From Thermoplasmata archaeon (lineage in GTDB: Archaea > Thermoplasmatota > Thermoplasmata > Thermoplasmatales > Thermoplasmataceae): DNA of 8,666 bases. A program made the translations under genes and the position numbers. The DNA lies in assembly GCA_021804185.1 (NCBI GenBank), contig JAJZKL010000021.1, positions 1 to 8,666 on the forward strand, written 5' to 3'. Positions 1 to 5,654 of this stretch are shown here, piece by piece. The stretch's first letter is position 1; each line of letters begins with the position of its first letter. Under the pieces are notes generated by a model. The model was not told the DNA's origin, searched no databases, and saw only the letters and a program-made list of their open reading frames with translations.

Positions 1-990
1 TCGGTTCCAAATCTTTCTGCCATAGAATCTCTGAACACTGCTGACTTTCTCTTTTTAACCATACCTCTTACTCCTTCTTTCATTTACCTGGTTCTTGCTC
101 TTGTTATTATAATTCCAGCAGCCGCCGTCCTAACATTCTTCACAAGAGACAGAATTGGTGTTGGAAAAGATGGGAACACCTCATGGGAGTTTGGGAAATA
201 TTTCACCATATTCATTCTCATTGAACTTATTTTCTCGGAGGTAGAAAGTTTTCTTGATCCTGCAATCTCTACTTCTTTCCCATACAACATACCTATTCCA
301 GGAGAGAATTTCGTCCTGGCTTCGTCACTTCTGTCTGAGACTCTGGTGCAGGTGGCTGTTCTCGGTATCGCACTTATAGTTTTCTATGGATTTTCAAGAC
401 GCAAAAACGATAAAGGCTTTTTTTCTATGCCTGTCCCAACAAGAACTGCATCACTCATATCGATGCTTTCGGCCATACCTGTAGCGATCATCTTCGGCGG
501 AGGAGTCATTTCAACACTCTTCACCTTTGTAGTATTCGCATTTTTGAATCTAGCGTTCATAAGAATTGGTTTTCTTAAGGGCTTTACACTGAATTTTGCT
601 GTCACCATGAGCAATGTGCTGATCTCTCTTGTTGGAGCCACATCCATATATTCTACAGCATTCACTTTCATCCTTCTCTTTTTTGCGTTCCTGGGTATGG
701 CATCCATTTTCACATTCTCTCAGAAACGCACAGGAATGAGGGCCCTAAGCAGTGCCGGTAATGAACCATCTGTTGATGATCTGCATGATTTTAAGCCAGA
801 AAAGCCTGACCCAGTTATTAATTTCAAGAACCTGTTCATAAGGTCAACATGCCCATCTTGTGGGAATTACACATTTGAGGTACTCGGGAATATGGATCTG
901 AAATGCCTGAAATGTGGCCATGAAATAGAGCGTGACGCTGTGGCAGAACCAAACATTGCACTGAGAGGCCTAAGAGGCTCCAGCTACTGA
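1..990 (+). CDS. Multi-pass membrane protein with C-terminal zinc ribbon (5' partial)
   Basis: The reading frame is open from base 1 to the TGA at 988-990, giving at least 329 residues. The GTG at 346 is only an internal valine codon: the upstream codons continue a membrane-protein-like sequence without a stop, so the true start lies left of the window. Hydrophobic segments are visible at about residues 26-47, 66-80, 115-131, 150-192 (probably two), 200-216 and 219-238. A soluble C-terminal tail follows, with a four-cysteine zinc ribbon: CPSC at 284-287 and CLKCGH at 302-307, the cysteines being C284, C287, C302 and C305. The topology suggests an integral membrane protein with a small metal-stabilised domain on one face. 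I do not recognise the family and assign no function. It converges on the transporter gene and their 3' ends overlap by 21 bases. Coding status is near certain; the role is unknown. Confidence 0.85.
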   Translation, partial: SVPNLSAIESLNTADFLFLTIPLTPSFIYLVLALVIIIPAAAVLTFFTRDRIGVGKDGNTSWEFGKYFTIFILIELIFSEVESFLDPAISTSFPYNIPIPGENFVLASSLLSETLVQVAVLGIALIVFYGFSRRKNDKGFFSMPVPTRTASLISMLSAIPVAIIFGGGVISTLFTFVVFAFLNLAFIRIGFLKGFTLNFAVTMSNVLISLVGATSIYSTAFTFILLFFAFLGMASIFTFSQKRTGMRALSSAGNEPSVDDLHDFKPEKPDPVINFKNLFIRSTCPSCGNYTFEVLGNMDLKCLKCGHEIERDAVAEPNIALRGLRGSSY

Positions 991-2070
991 CAATCCCTTC
1001 CCATATGAAGTGGCCATTATAACTGCATATGCAACAGTTGGAATGAGGATAAGCGACATAACTGTTCTCCCAATAAACTGAAAGGCTGAATCAAGTCCAA
1101 AGGAGCCAATGATAAAACCAATCCCAAAGAAAGTCTCGTAGAAAAAGACACCTTTTCTGGGAGGATACATCCCTATGAGATGTGAAAGTATCTTTGACAT
1201 GGCAAGAGAAACTCCAAGGCCTCCCAGTATAACAACCGATATTATCACATATATCTGAAAGAAGAATCCCAGCAGTCCAACCGGTGCTATCAGAACAGCC
1301 GATAATATTGCATAAGACCTCAGCCCTATATCAGGGACATAGTTAAGCGCAATATATGAAGCGGCTGAAGATATGCCATATATTCCAATAACTATTCCTA
1401 TTATGCCATAGGAATAACCTGACGACTTCATGGTAGGTTCCAGTATAAAGTAAAGGAACCCTGAAAAAAGGCCAGCAAAAAGAAGTGCCAGACTGAATCG
1501 GACTTCCACCCTGTCCTTTCTTACAATTCTCTTTCTTGCTCCGACCCTCGGTGTAAAGAAAAGGGCTGCTACAAATGCCGCAAATGCGAAAAGAAACAGC
1601 ACATAGATTTGGCTGAACTGCAGGATAAACCCCATAAGGATTGGAATGACGGCATTTGGAATCCCCCAGCCGACAGAATATTTTTCTGCGTTGCTGGAAC
1701 TTTCAAGGGAATTAAGATTGATCTCTGTGGATATCCACCAGGGTGCCTGCAAAATAGATGCGAGTATTGCAATTATAAGGACCTCTTCTGAATAGAAAAA
1801 TACAAGGATAACTGATACCATGGACAGAAAAAATAGAGGAAACAATATTCCGTATCGAATCATCCTTCTACCAGAATAAAGGTACAGTGCAGCCATTATT
1901 GGGAAAGGTGCTGCACCTGCCAGACCCAGAATCCCTATGATTTCATAACTGTATCCCTGGCTCAATAGAATAAGAGGGAAGGCAAAGGAAAGCGTGAACC
2001 ATCCTGAGGAAAAGAAAAAGCTGTTGAGAAACAACCTTCTGGAATCAACACTTGCAGAGCCCTCCTCCAT
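970..2070 (-). CDS. Major facilitator superfamily (MFS)-type transporter
   Basis: This 366-residue, very hydrophobic protein has about 11-12 predicted membrane segments in two halves (roughly residues 12-175 and 192-356), separated by a basic cytoplasmic-type loop at 176-190 (RVGARKRIVRKDR). The halves carry matching sequence: GYSYEIIGI at 39-47 and GYSYGIIGI at 218-226, each followed by a glycine/alanine-rich helix. That is the internal duplication expected of an MFS carrier. A short basic loop after the second helix (SGRRMIRYG, 66-74) resembles the MFS loop 2-3 signature. Length is slightly below the usual 390-450, as for other compact archaeal members. Substrate cannot be read from sequence. 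The ATG at 2070 is the first start of this frame and lacks a clear Shine-Dalgarno sequence. The AbrB-like gene lies 81 bases upstream on the same strand, so joint transcription or local regulation is possible. The 3' end overlaps the membrane-protein gene at 970-990. Confidence 0.8.
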   Translation of the reverse strand: MEEGSASVDSRRLFLNSFFFSSGWFTLSFAFPLILLSQGYSYEIIGILGLAGAAPFPIMAALYLYSGRRMIRYGILFPLFFLSMVSVILVFFYSEEVLIIAILASILQAPWWISTEINLNSLESSSNAEKYSVGWGIPNAVIPILMGFILQFSQIYVLFLFAFAAFVAALFFTPRVGARKRIVRKDRVEVRFSLALLFAGLFSGFLYFILEPTMKSSGYSYGIIGIVIGIYGISSAASYIALNYVPDIGLRSYAILSAVLIAPVGLLGFFFQIYVIISVVILGGLGVSLAMSKILSHLIGMYPPRKGVFFYETFFGIGFIIGSFGLDSAFQFIGRTVMSLILIPTVAYAVIMATSYGKGLSVAGAS

Positions 2071-2110
2071 GAAAAGGCATGCTGCGGATGGTAAAAAATA
2101 TCACTGAAAG

Positions 2111-2138
2111 AACCGGTTAACTTAGGCTTTTATTAAAC
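2111..2138 (-). promoter_or_regulatory. Possible promoter of the MFS gene, with a palindrome
   Basis: On the minus strand an A/T-rich box TTTAATAAAAG (2137-2127) lies about 60 bases upstream of the transporter ATG. It would place transcription start near 2105, leaving a leader of about 35 bases. The perfect 8-base palindrome AACCGGTT (2111-2118) sits between the box and the expected start, where a repressor could act. A second A/T-rich stretch near 2090-2100 could instead serve a near-leaderless transcript. Both are pattern-based guesses. Confidence 0.35.
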
Positions 2139-2151
2139 CAGAACCCCAGAT

Positions 2152-2313
2152 TCACTGCAGTTTATCTATTTTAACCCCTTCATCCTCATAGAACGCCACA
2201 ATATCTTCAGGGCCAAGATTCAGTTTCTTGACCACCCTTTGAGGAATGGTTATCCTGTATGAGGTCCCTCTGGAAGTTATATGGGCCACATCAATTAATG
2301 TCCGTCTGGTCAT
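2152..2313 (-). CDS. Small AbrB/SpoVT-type (swapped-hairpin) DNA-binding protein
   Basis: A 53-residue open frame runs from the ATG at 2313 to the TGA at 2152-2154. The sequence has the AbrB/SpoVT pattern: a polar N-terminus, the strand-turn-strand core TSYRITIPQRVVKKLNL (about 17-33), then GPEDIVAFYEDEGVKI (34-49). The 'ITIPQRVVKKLNL...DIV.FYEDEG..I' arrangement is typical of archaeal transcriptional regulators and antitoxin-like proteins that dimerise through interleaved beta-hairpins. The family binds A/T-rich or palindromic operators, often its own. GAGGAAG lies just upstream of the ATG, and a good TATA-like box lies at 2331-2341, so the gene has both ribosome-binding and promoter signals. 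No toxin gene adjoins it; the downstream same-strand gene is the transporter. A local or global transcription factor is therefore more likely than an antitoxin. The targets are unknown. Confidence 0.82.
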   Translation of the reverse strand: MTRRTLIDVAHITSRGTSYRITIPQRVVKKLNLGPEDIVAFYEDEGVKIDKLQ

Positions 2314-2330
2314 TCTTCCTCAATGTTTTA

Positions 2331-2344
2331 CTTTTATATATATG
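2331..2344 (-). promoter_or_regulatory. TATA-box promoter of the AbrB-like gene
   Basis: The minus strand reads CATATATATAAAAG, a strong archaeal TATA-like element whose centre is about 22-24 bases upstream of the ATG at 2313. With the usual 22-27 base distance, transcription would begin close to the start codon, giving a leaderless or very short-leader mRNA. A purine-rich GAGGAAG is nevertheless present before the ATG. Confidence 0.6.
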
Positions 2345-2350
2345 TTATTA

Positions 2351-2367
2351 ATTGTAAATAATACAAT
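2351..2367. repeat. Inverted repeat, possible operator (ATTGTA-N5-TACAAT)
   Basis: Perfect 6-base arms ATTGTA (2351-2356) and TACAAT (2362-2367) are separated by AATAA. The right arm overlaps a second 8-base palindrome, CAATATTG (2364-2371). The element sits just upstream of the TATA box of the AbrB-like gene, in the region shared with the divergent rpl10e gene. AbrB-type proteins commonly bind such A/T-rich symmetric sites, so autoregulation is a reasonable hypothesis. A/T-rich DNA also produces such repeats by chance. Confidence 0.4.
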
Positions 2368-2379
2368 ATTGCTAAAAGT

Positions 2380-2397
2380 GGGTATTACCCGGTATTA
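2380..2397. repeat. Palindrome GGGTATTACCC overlapping a 10-base-period direct repeat
   Basis: Bases 2380-2390 form a perfect palindrome with 5-base arms around one central T. In addition GGTATTA occurs at 2381-2387 and again at 2391-2397, exactly 10 bases apart, so both copies would face the same side of the helix. The G/C content of the arms stands out from the A/T-rich surroundings. The layout resembles a transcription-factor site placed between two divergent promoters, but the bound protein is unknown. Confidence 0.4.
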
Positions 2398-2456
2398 GAA
2401 ATATCCTATCGTTCAAATGGAGGCAAGTTTTATTCGACGTTTAGACATTGAATCGC

Positions 2457-2468
2457 TTAATATTTATA
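2457..2468 (+). promoter_or_regulatory. TATA-box promoter of rpl10e
   Basis: TTAATATTTATA ends about 28 bases before the rpl10e ATG at 2497. This predicts a start site near 2487-2490 and a leader of under 10 bases. No strong Shine-Dalgarno sequence is present (only GAGAG at 2486-2490), consistent with leaderless or near-leaderless translation, common in this group of archaea. Confidence 0.6.
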
Positions 2469-2472
2469 GGTA

Positions 2473-2494
2473 CTCAGAATCACCTGAGAGATTC
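2473..2494 (+). repeat. Two alternative short inverted repeats before the rpl10e start
   Basis: CTCAG (2473-2477) pairs with CTGAG (2484-2488), and the overlapping pair GAATC (2477-2481) and GATTC (2490-2494) is also complementary. The two stems are mutually exclusive. They lie between the TATA box and the ATG, so they are more likely a DNA-level feature (or chance) than an RNA switch, unless transcription starts further upstream than predicted. Confidence 0.3.
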
Positions 2495-2496
2495 AG

Positions 2497-3027
2497 ATGG
2501 TAACCAAACCTGCTAGAATGTACACCAAAATTTCCGGACCGGCATATACGAGAAGAGAGTTCATGGGAGGTGTACCTTATCCAAAGATCACAACCTTTGT
2601 TCAGGGAAGTCAGAACAGGGAATTTGAGCTTGAATTCAGGCTAATTGCAGAGGAGAGCTGCCAGATCAGGCATGTTGCTCTTGAAGCCGCAAGGATATCG
2701 GTTAACAGGAAAATGCTGGAAGGAGCTTCTGCTGATGCATATTATCTCCAGATAAGGCCATATCCTCATCAGGTGATAAGGGAGCATAAGATGGCCACAG
2801 GGGCTGGAGCAGACAGAATTTCAAGTGGAATGAGAAATGCTTTCGGAAAGCCTGTTGGAACTGCTGCCAGGGTTAAGTCCGGTGACATAATAATGGTTGC
2901 ACGCACAACACCCGACAAGGCAAAAAAATTGAGGGATGCCCTTCACAAGGCTTCAATCAAGCTCCCTACACCATGTAAAATAGAAATAACAAAAGGAAAG
3001 GAACTGGCAGGAAAACTGGGGCTTTGA
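2497..3027 (+). CDS. rpl10e: 50S ribosomal protein L10e (uL16 family)
   Basis: This 176-residue protein is the archaeal/eukaryotic counterpart of bacterial L16. It binds 23S rRNA near the central protuberance and the tRNA-binding/peptidyl-transferase region of the large subunit. Recognisable stretches include the N-terminal PAYTRREFMGGVPYPKI (15-31), the central QIRHVALEAARISVNRKM (56-73), YYLQIRPYPHQVIREHKM (82-99) and the conserved tip loop AGADRISSGMRNAFGKPVGT (103-122), followed by VKSGDIIMVART. Length agrees with archaeal L10e (about 170-180). The ATG is preceded by a TATA-like box 28 bases away and has little ribosome-binding sequence. The gene is divergent from the AbrB-like gene and convergent with agmatinase, only 6 bases separating the two stop codons. 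It stands alone here rather than in a ribosomal operon. Confidence 0.97.
   Translation: MVTKPARMYTKISGPAYTRREFMGGVPYPKITTFVQGSQNREFELEFRLIAEESCQIRHVALEAARISVNRKMLEGASADAYYLQIRPYPHQVIREHKMATGAGADRISSGMRNAFGKPVGTAARVKSGDIIMVARTTPDKAKKLRDALHKASIKLPTPCKIEITKGKELAGKLGL
2972..3000 (-). terminator. Possible T-rich terminator of the eIF5A-agmatinase transcript
   Basis: Read on the minus strand, the last codons of rpl10e give CTTTCCTTTTGTTATTTCTATTTTA, beginning about 34 bases after the agmatinase stop. Archaeal RNA polymerase stops at such oligo-T tracts without a hairpin. If used, agmatinase mRNA would extend antisense into rpl10e. Confidence 0.35.
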
Positions 3028-3033
3028 AATATT

Positions 3034-3939
3034 CTAGAATTTTCTTTTTCCTTCCCTGCTGCCAATAAAATCCTGAATAAATTTTGCAGCCAGCATTGAT
3101 GTGTTTCCGTTATCATAGACAGGAGTGATCTCCACAATATCGAACCCGGATATCAGGGGGGACAACTCGTTGATCATATATCTTACATCAGAGTCTTTTA
3201 ACCCGAAGGGTTCCGGTGTTCCAACTCCAGGAGCATATGAGGGATCAATGCCATCCATGTCAATTGAGAAGTATATGCTGCCCGGATTATGGTCAAGTAT
3301 CTCTCTTACCACTCCAGAGATTCCAGTTTTTGAGACCTCCCTTGATGAGATGAACCTCACATCCTTCCACTGGTCACTTTCAAACTCTTCCATTGACACT
3401 GATCTTGTTCCCACAGATACGCACTTTCCTGGACCCAGTATTTCAAGTGCCCTTCTTGTCACACATGCATGGTTGTATGGATTCCCAAAATACTCCATCC
3501 TGAAATCAGAATGAGCGTCTATTACAACAAAGAGCGAATCTTTGAAGTTTCTGACAGCACCTACTGTTATTGAATGCTCTCCGCCAAGCATTACAGGTAT
3601 TTTATTATCCGAACGGATGATCCGAACTATGTTTTCTACATCGTTCACGACCTCTTCAGCATCCTCTCCAACAGCAAGGTCTCCCAGATCTGCAATGGGG
3701 ATATCAGGATAATTCACGCCATAATTGAAATCATAAGACTCAAGATTGTCATAATGTTCTCTGATTGCTGCTGGAGCTTTTCTTGAACCCCTCCTGAAAC
3801 TTGAGGTACAGTCGAATGGCACGCCAAAAATGACGTACTTTGAATCCTCATAACCGGAAGTGGCATCTGCTACCTTCTTCAAACTGAGGAATTCACTCAG
3901 TTCTGAAGCATGATCTTCCTGACTCCCATGGCCTCCCAA
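3034..3939 (-). CDS. speB: Agmatinase / ureohydrolase (agmatine to putrescine and urea)
   Basis: The 301-residue protein belongs to the arginase/agmatinase/formiminoglutamase family, binuclear manganese enzymes of the cytoplasm. All metal-binding motifs are intact: GGEHS (119-123, ligand H122), DAHSDFR (141-147, ligands D141, H143, D145) and SIDMDGIDP (225-233, ligands D227, D229, with D232 conserved). GVGTPEPFG (238-246) and EITPVYD (270-276) are further family blocks. Length and the NHACVTRR stretch (156-163) match archaeal agmatinase better than arginase, but substrate choice from sequence is a family-level inference. The start is a TTG at 3939 lying inside the end of the eIF5A gene. GAGGTG at 3945-3950 stands 5 bases upstream, an excellent ribosome-binding site for it. 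A second TTG at 3882 would shorten the protein by 19 residues but has no comparable site. The 43-base overlap suggests cotranscription with eIF5A. Confidence 0.9.
   Translation of the reverse strand: MGGHGSQEDHASELSEFLSLKKVADATSGYEDSKYVIFGVPFDCTSSFRRGSRKAPAAIREHYDNLESYDFNYGVNYPDIPIADLGDLAVGEDAEEVVNDVENIVRIIRSDNKIPVMLGGEHSITVGAVRNFKDSLFVVIDAHSDFRMEYFGNPYNHACVTRRALEILGPGKCVSVGTRSVSMEEFESDQWKDVRFISSREVSKTGISGVVREILDHNPGSIYFSIDMDGIDPSYAPGVGTPEPFGLKDSDVRYMINELSPLISGFDIVEITPVYDNGNTSMLAAKFIQDFIGSREGKRKF
3040..3050 (+). terminator. T-rich terminator of rpl10e, embedded in antisense codons of agmatinase
   Basis: TTTTCTTTTTC begins 13 bases after the rpl10e stop codon and is a typical hairpin-free archaeal termination tract. 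Read on the other strand, the same bases encode the lysine-rich C-terminus of agmatinase (GKRKF), so the signal is shared with coding sequence. Confidence 0.55.
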
Positions 3940-4286
3940 TAGGACACCTCTGTTCCAGCCTGGATTTTTCCAAGATCCTCTTCCGTCACCTGGACCAGGA
4001 ATGTTTCGAATGTCTCAGAATCCATCAGCTGTACTTCGTTGTTTGATATGGAGAGAACCTGAGCATTCTTCTTCTCTATTATTGGAACCTTAACCTTGTG
4101 CTTTACTGGAAATACCGCACTTCTTTTTGCGTTGTCGAAAACCCCAATAGCAACAATTCGGGCTTTGGCCTCACCATGTTTCCCTGGTTTGGACATTGTA
4201 ATTTCCATAATCTTGCATGGAGCATCATCCAAAAGCATGTATCTTCCTACTTTAAGTTCCCTAACCTCGGCTTCCTGCCAACTCAT
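3897..4286 (-). CDS. eif5a: Translation factor aIF5A (eIF5A family, hypusine-bearing)
   Basis: The 129-residue protein has the length of archaeal IF5A. It consists of an N-terminal SH3/KOW-like domain (about 1-70) and a C-terminal OB-fold domain (about 71-129). The diagnostic loop [13 protein letters not shown] (32-44) is present; K36 is the lysine converted to deoxyhypusine or hypusine using spermidine. The factor binds the ribosomal E site and helps with stalled peptide-bond formation. The ATG at 4286 is preceded by GGAGAGG at 4293-4299 (6-base spacing), and a TATA-like box lies near 4313-4326, so the gene has its own promoter. Its last 43 bases contain the start of the agmatinase gene, which makes a precursor of the polyamine used to modify this protein. 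Confidence 0.96.
   Translation of the reverse strand: MSWQEAEVRELKVGRYMLLDDAPCKIMEITMSKPGKHGEAKARIVAIGVFDNAKRSAVFPVKHKVKVPIIEKKNAQVLSISNNEVQLMDSETFETFLVQVTEEDLGKIQAGTEVSYWEAMGVRKIMLQN
3945..3950 (-). promoter_or_regulatory. Ribosome-binding site fixing the agmatinase TTG start
   Basis: GAGGTG on the minus strand lies 5 bases upstream of the TTG at 3937-3939, within the eIF5A coding sequence. It matches the archaeal anti-Shine-Dalgarno sequence and decides for the rare TTG start in a frame with no early ATG. Confidence 0.65.
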
Positions 4287-4312
4287 GATATTCCTCTCCG
4301 CATTACTCTGGG

Positions 4313-4326
4313 CTTTAAATATTTTC
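4313..4326 (-). promoter_or_regulatory. TATA-box promoter of the eIF5A-agmatinase pair
   Basis: The minus strand reads GAAAATATTTAAAG, centred about 33 bases upstream of the eIF5A ATG. It lies in the 87-base gap after the amidohydrolase gene, which otherwise shows no open frame. Start of transcription near 4292-4296 would leave a very short leader that may retain or lose part of the GGAGAGG ribosome-binding site. Confidence 0.55.
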
Positions 4327-4373
4327 TATACCTATTTTAGAATAGAATTGCCTTATTATCCCTCTGTTAAAGC

Positions 4374-5639
4374 TCAGACCAGTTCTTCCCTTTTCCAATC
4401 CCTGTAGGGCATTGCCAGCAGTATCCCAGATCTCTTTCTGAAATCGCCATTAACCATCACATCGGATAGACAAGAGGAATCTGCGGAATACACCACATTC
4501 GATATGGCGTTCTCTTCGTTGGTGGGAAAGAGCCGCGGGTTGGCTGTGTCCAGAGTTATGATGTCTGCTTTCTTTCCGGGCTCTATGGAACCTATATCTG
4601 ATGCACCCAGTGACTTGGAAGCGACAACCGTAGCCATATCCAGTATATCATTAGCCTTTATAACTGACGGATCCCACCGTTGGTTCTTGACCATCAGCGC
4701 ACCAAATTTCATGGACTGCATGACATCCAGTGAATTATTGCTGCCTGAACTGTCTGAACCGATACTCACTTTAATCCCTTTCTGCATCATCTCAATCACC
4801 GGGGCGATACCACCAACCCCCAGTTTGCTGTTGCTGACTGGGTTCCATGACACTTTCACTTCATCCTTTGCCAAGTATGATATCTCACTTGAATTTGCCC
4901 AGACGCAATGGGCTGCTACCACAGAACTGCCCAGGAAACCTATTCGGTGAAGATGTTCAATTGGCCTCTCTCCACCATGGTCTCTGGCAAAATTATAGAC
5001 CTCCTCCCTCGTCTCAGACAGGTGGAGGTGGACAATAGTCCCATATCTTGCTGAAACCTCCTTTGCTTTCATAAATATGTCATCTTCAGCCACATATACT
5101 CCCTGAACCCCTATAGAAGGCCTTACCAGATCTGAGCGAACATGTTTTTTGATAAAATTCTCGGCATTTGAAATGGTATCGCCTTTCTGGGTTGTCTTAT
5201 CCTGGTCCAGTGTGTTCCATGAAAGAAACCCTCTTATGCCCGTGTCCATGCAAGCCTTTGCAATTACATCCTCGCTGTAATACAGATCGAGAAATGAAGT
5301 CACTCCTGAATTAAGCATTTCCATAGACCCAAGAACTGCTGATCTGTATAGTCCTTCCTCTGATCTCTGTCCATCCAGAACAAATGTCTTTTCAAGAAAT
5401 GATGAAAGTGGAATGTCATCCAGTTGGCCCTTTAGATGGGCCATTGCCACATGTGTATGTGTGTTGATCAAACCAGGCATGACAATTTTGTGTGTGCAGT
5501 CTATAATTTCATCTGCTTCTCTGGTCTCCTTTCCAGCGTACTCTATAATCCCGTTGTTTACAAGCACATTGCCTCTGAAAACTTCTCTTTTACTGTTCTG
5601 TGATATTACTATGCCATTTTTGAAAAGAAATGAGGTCAT
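4374..5639 (-). CDS. Amidohydrolase, probable MTA/SAH/5'-deoxyadenosine-type deaminase
   Basis: The 421-residue, presumably cytoplasmic enzyme has the layout of the ATZ/TRZ-chlorohydrolase/MTA-SAH deaminase branch of the amidohydrolase superfamily. N- and C-terminal beta-sandwich segments flank a TIM barrel with one catalytic metal. Visible motifs are PGLINTHTHVAMAHLKG (55-71; H61, H63), HLHLSETREEV (204-214; H206, E209), VAAHCVW (241-247; H244), NPVSNSKLGVGGIAPV (266-281), GSDSSGSNNSLD (294-305; D296) and the C-terminal GSIEPGKKADI (350-360). All expected metal and acid/base positions are present. The family deaminates S-adenosylhomocysteine, methylthioadenosine, 5'-deoxyadenosine, guanine or related compounds; the exact substrate is uncertain. 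The usual 'GTDGAASNN' block reads GSDSSGSNN here. The ATG follows the upstream membrane-protein gene by 15 bases, with AGGGAG unusually close (one base) before it, so translational coupling is likely. Confidence 0.88.
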   Translation of the reverse strand: MTSFLFKNGIVISQNSKREVFRGNVLVNNGIIEYAGKETREADEIIDCTHKIVMPGLINTHTHVAMAHLKGQLDDIPLSSFLEKTFVLDGQRSEEGLYRSAVLGSMEMLNSGVTSFLDLYYSEDVIAKACMDTGIRGFLSWNTLDQDKTTQKGDTISNAENFIKKHVRSDLVRPSIGVQGVYVAEDDIFMKAKEVSARYGTIVHLHLSETREEVYNFARDHGGERPIEHLHRIGFLGSSVVAAHCVWANSSEISYLAKDEVKVSWNPVSNSKLGVGGIAPVIEMMQKGIKVSIGSDSSGSNNSLDVMQSMKFGALMVKNQRWDPSVIKANDILDMATVVASKSLGASDIGSIEPGKKADIITLDTANPRLFPTNEENAISNVVYSADSSCLSDVMVNGDFRKRSGILLAMPYRDWKREELV

Positions 5640-5654
5640 TCTCCCTAATATTGA

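Noticed and set aside
346..348. GTG as the start of the first plus-strand gene
   Set aside because: The frame continues open to base 1 with further membrane-helix sequence, and no ribosome-binding site precedes the GTG.
384..713. 109-codon minus-strand frame opposite the membrane-protein gene
   Set aside because: It is antisense to a clearly coding membrane protein, has low-complexity composition and no start signals.
2152..2313. Toxin-antitoxin module based on the AbrB-like protein
   Set aside because: No small toxin-like frame adjoins it on either side; the neighbours are a transporter and rpl10e.
2417..2503. A 28-codon frame starting ATG GAG GCA that overlaps the rpl10e start (possible upstream ORF)
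   Set aside because: The predicted rpl10e TATA box (2457-2468) lies inside it, so it would not be in the mRNA; it has no promoter or ribosome-binding signal of its own and no recognisable sequence.
4096..4407. Plus-strand frames across the eIF5A gene and the gap beyond it
   Set aside because: They are shadows of the eIF5A coding strand; composition is not protein-like and eIF5A is unmistakable.
4504..4950. 148-codon plus-strand frame within the amidohydrolase gene
   Set aside because: It lies antisense to conserved catalytic blocks of the amidohydrolase and shows no recognisable motif.
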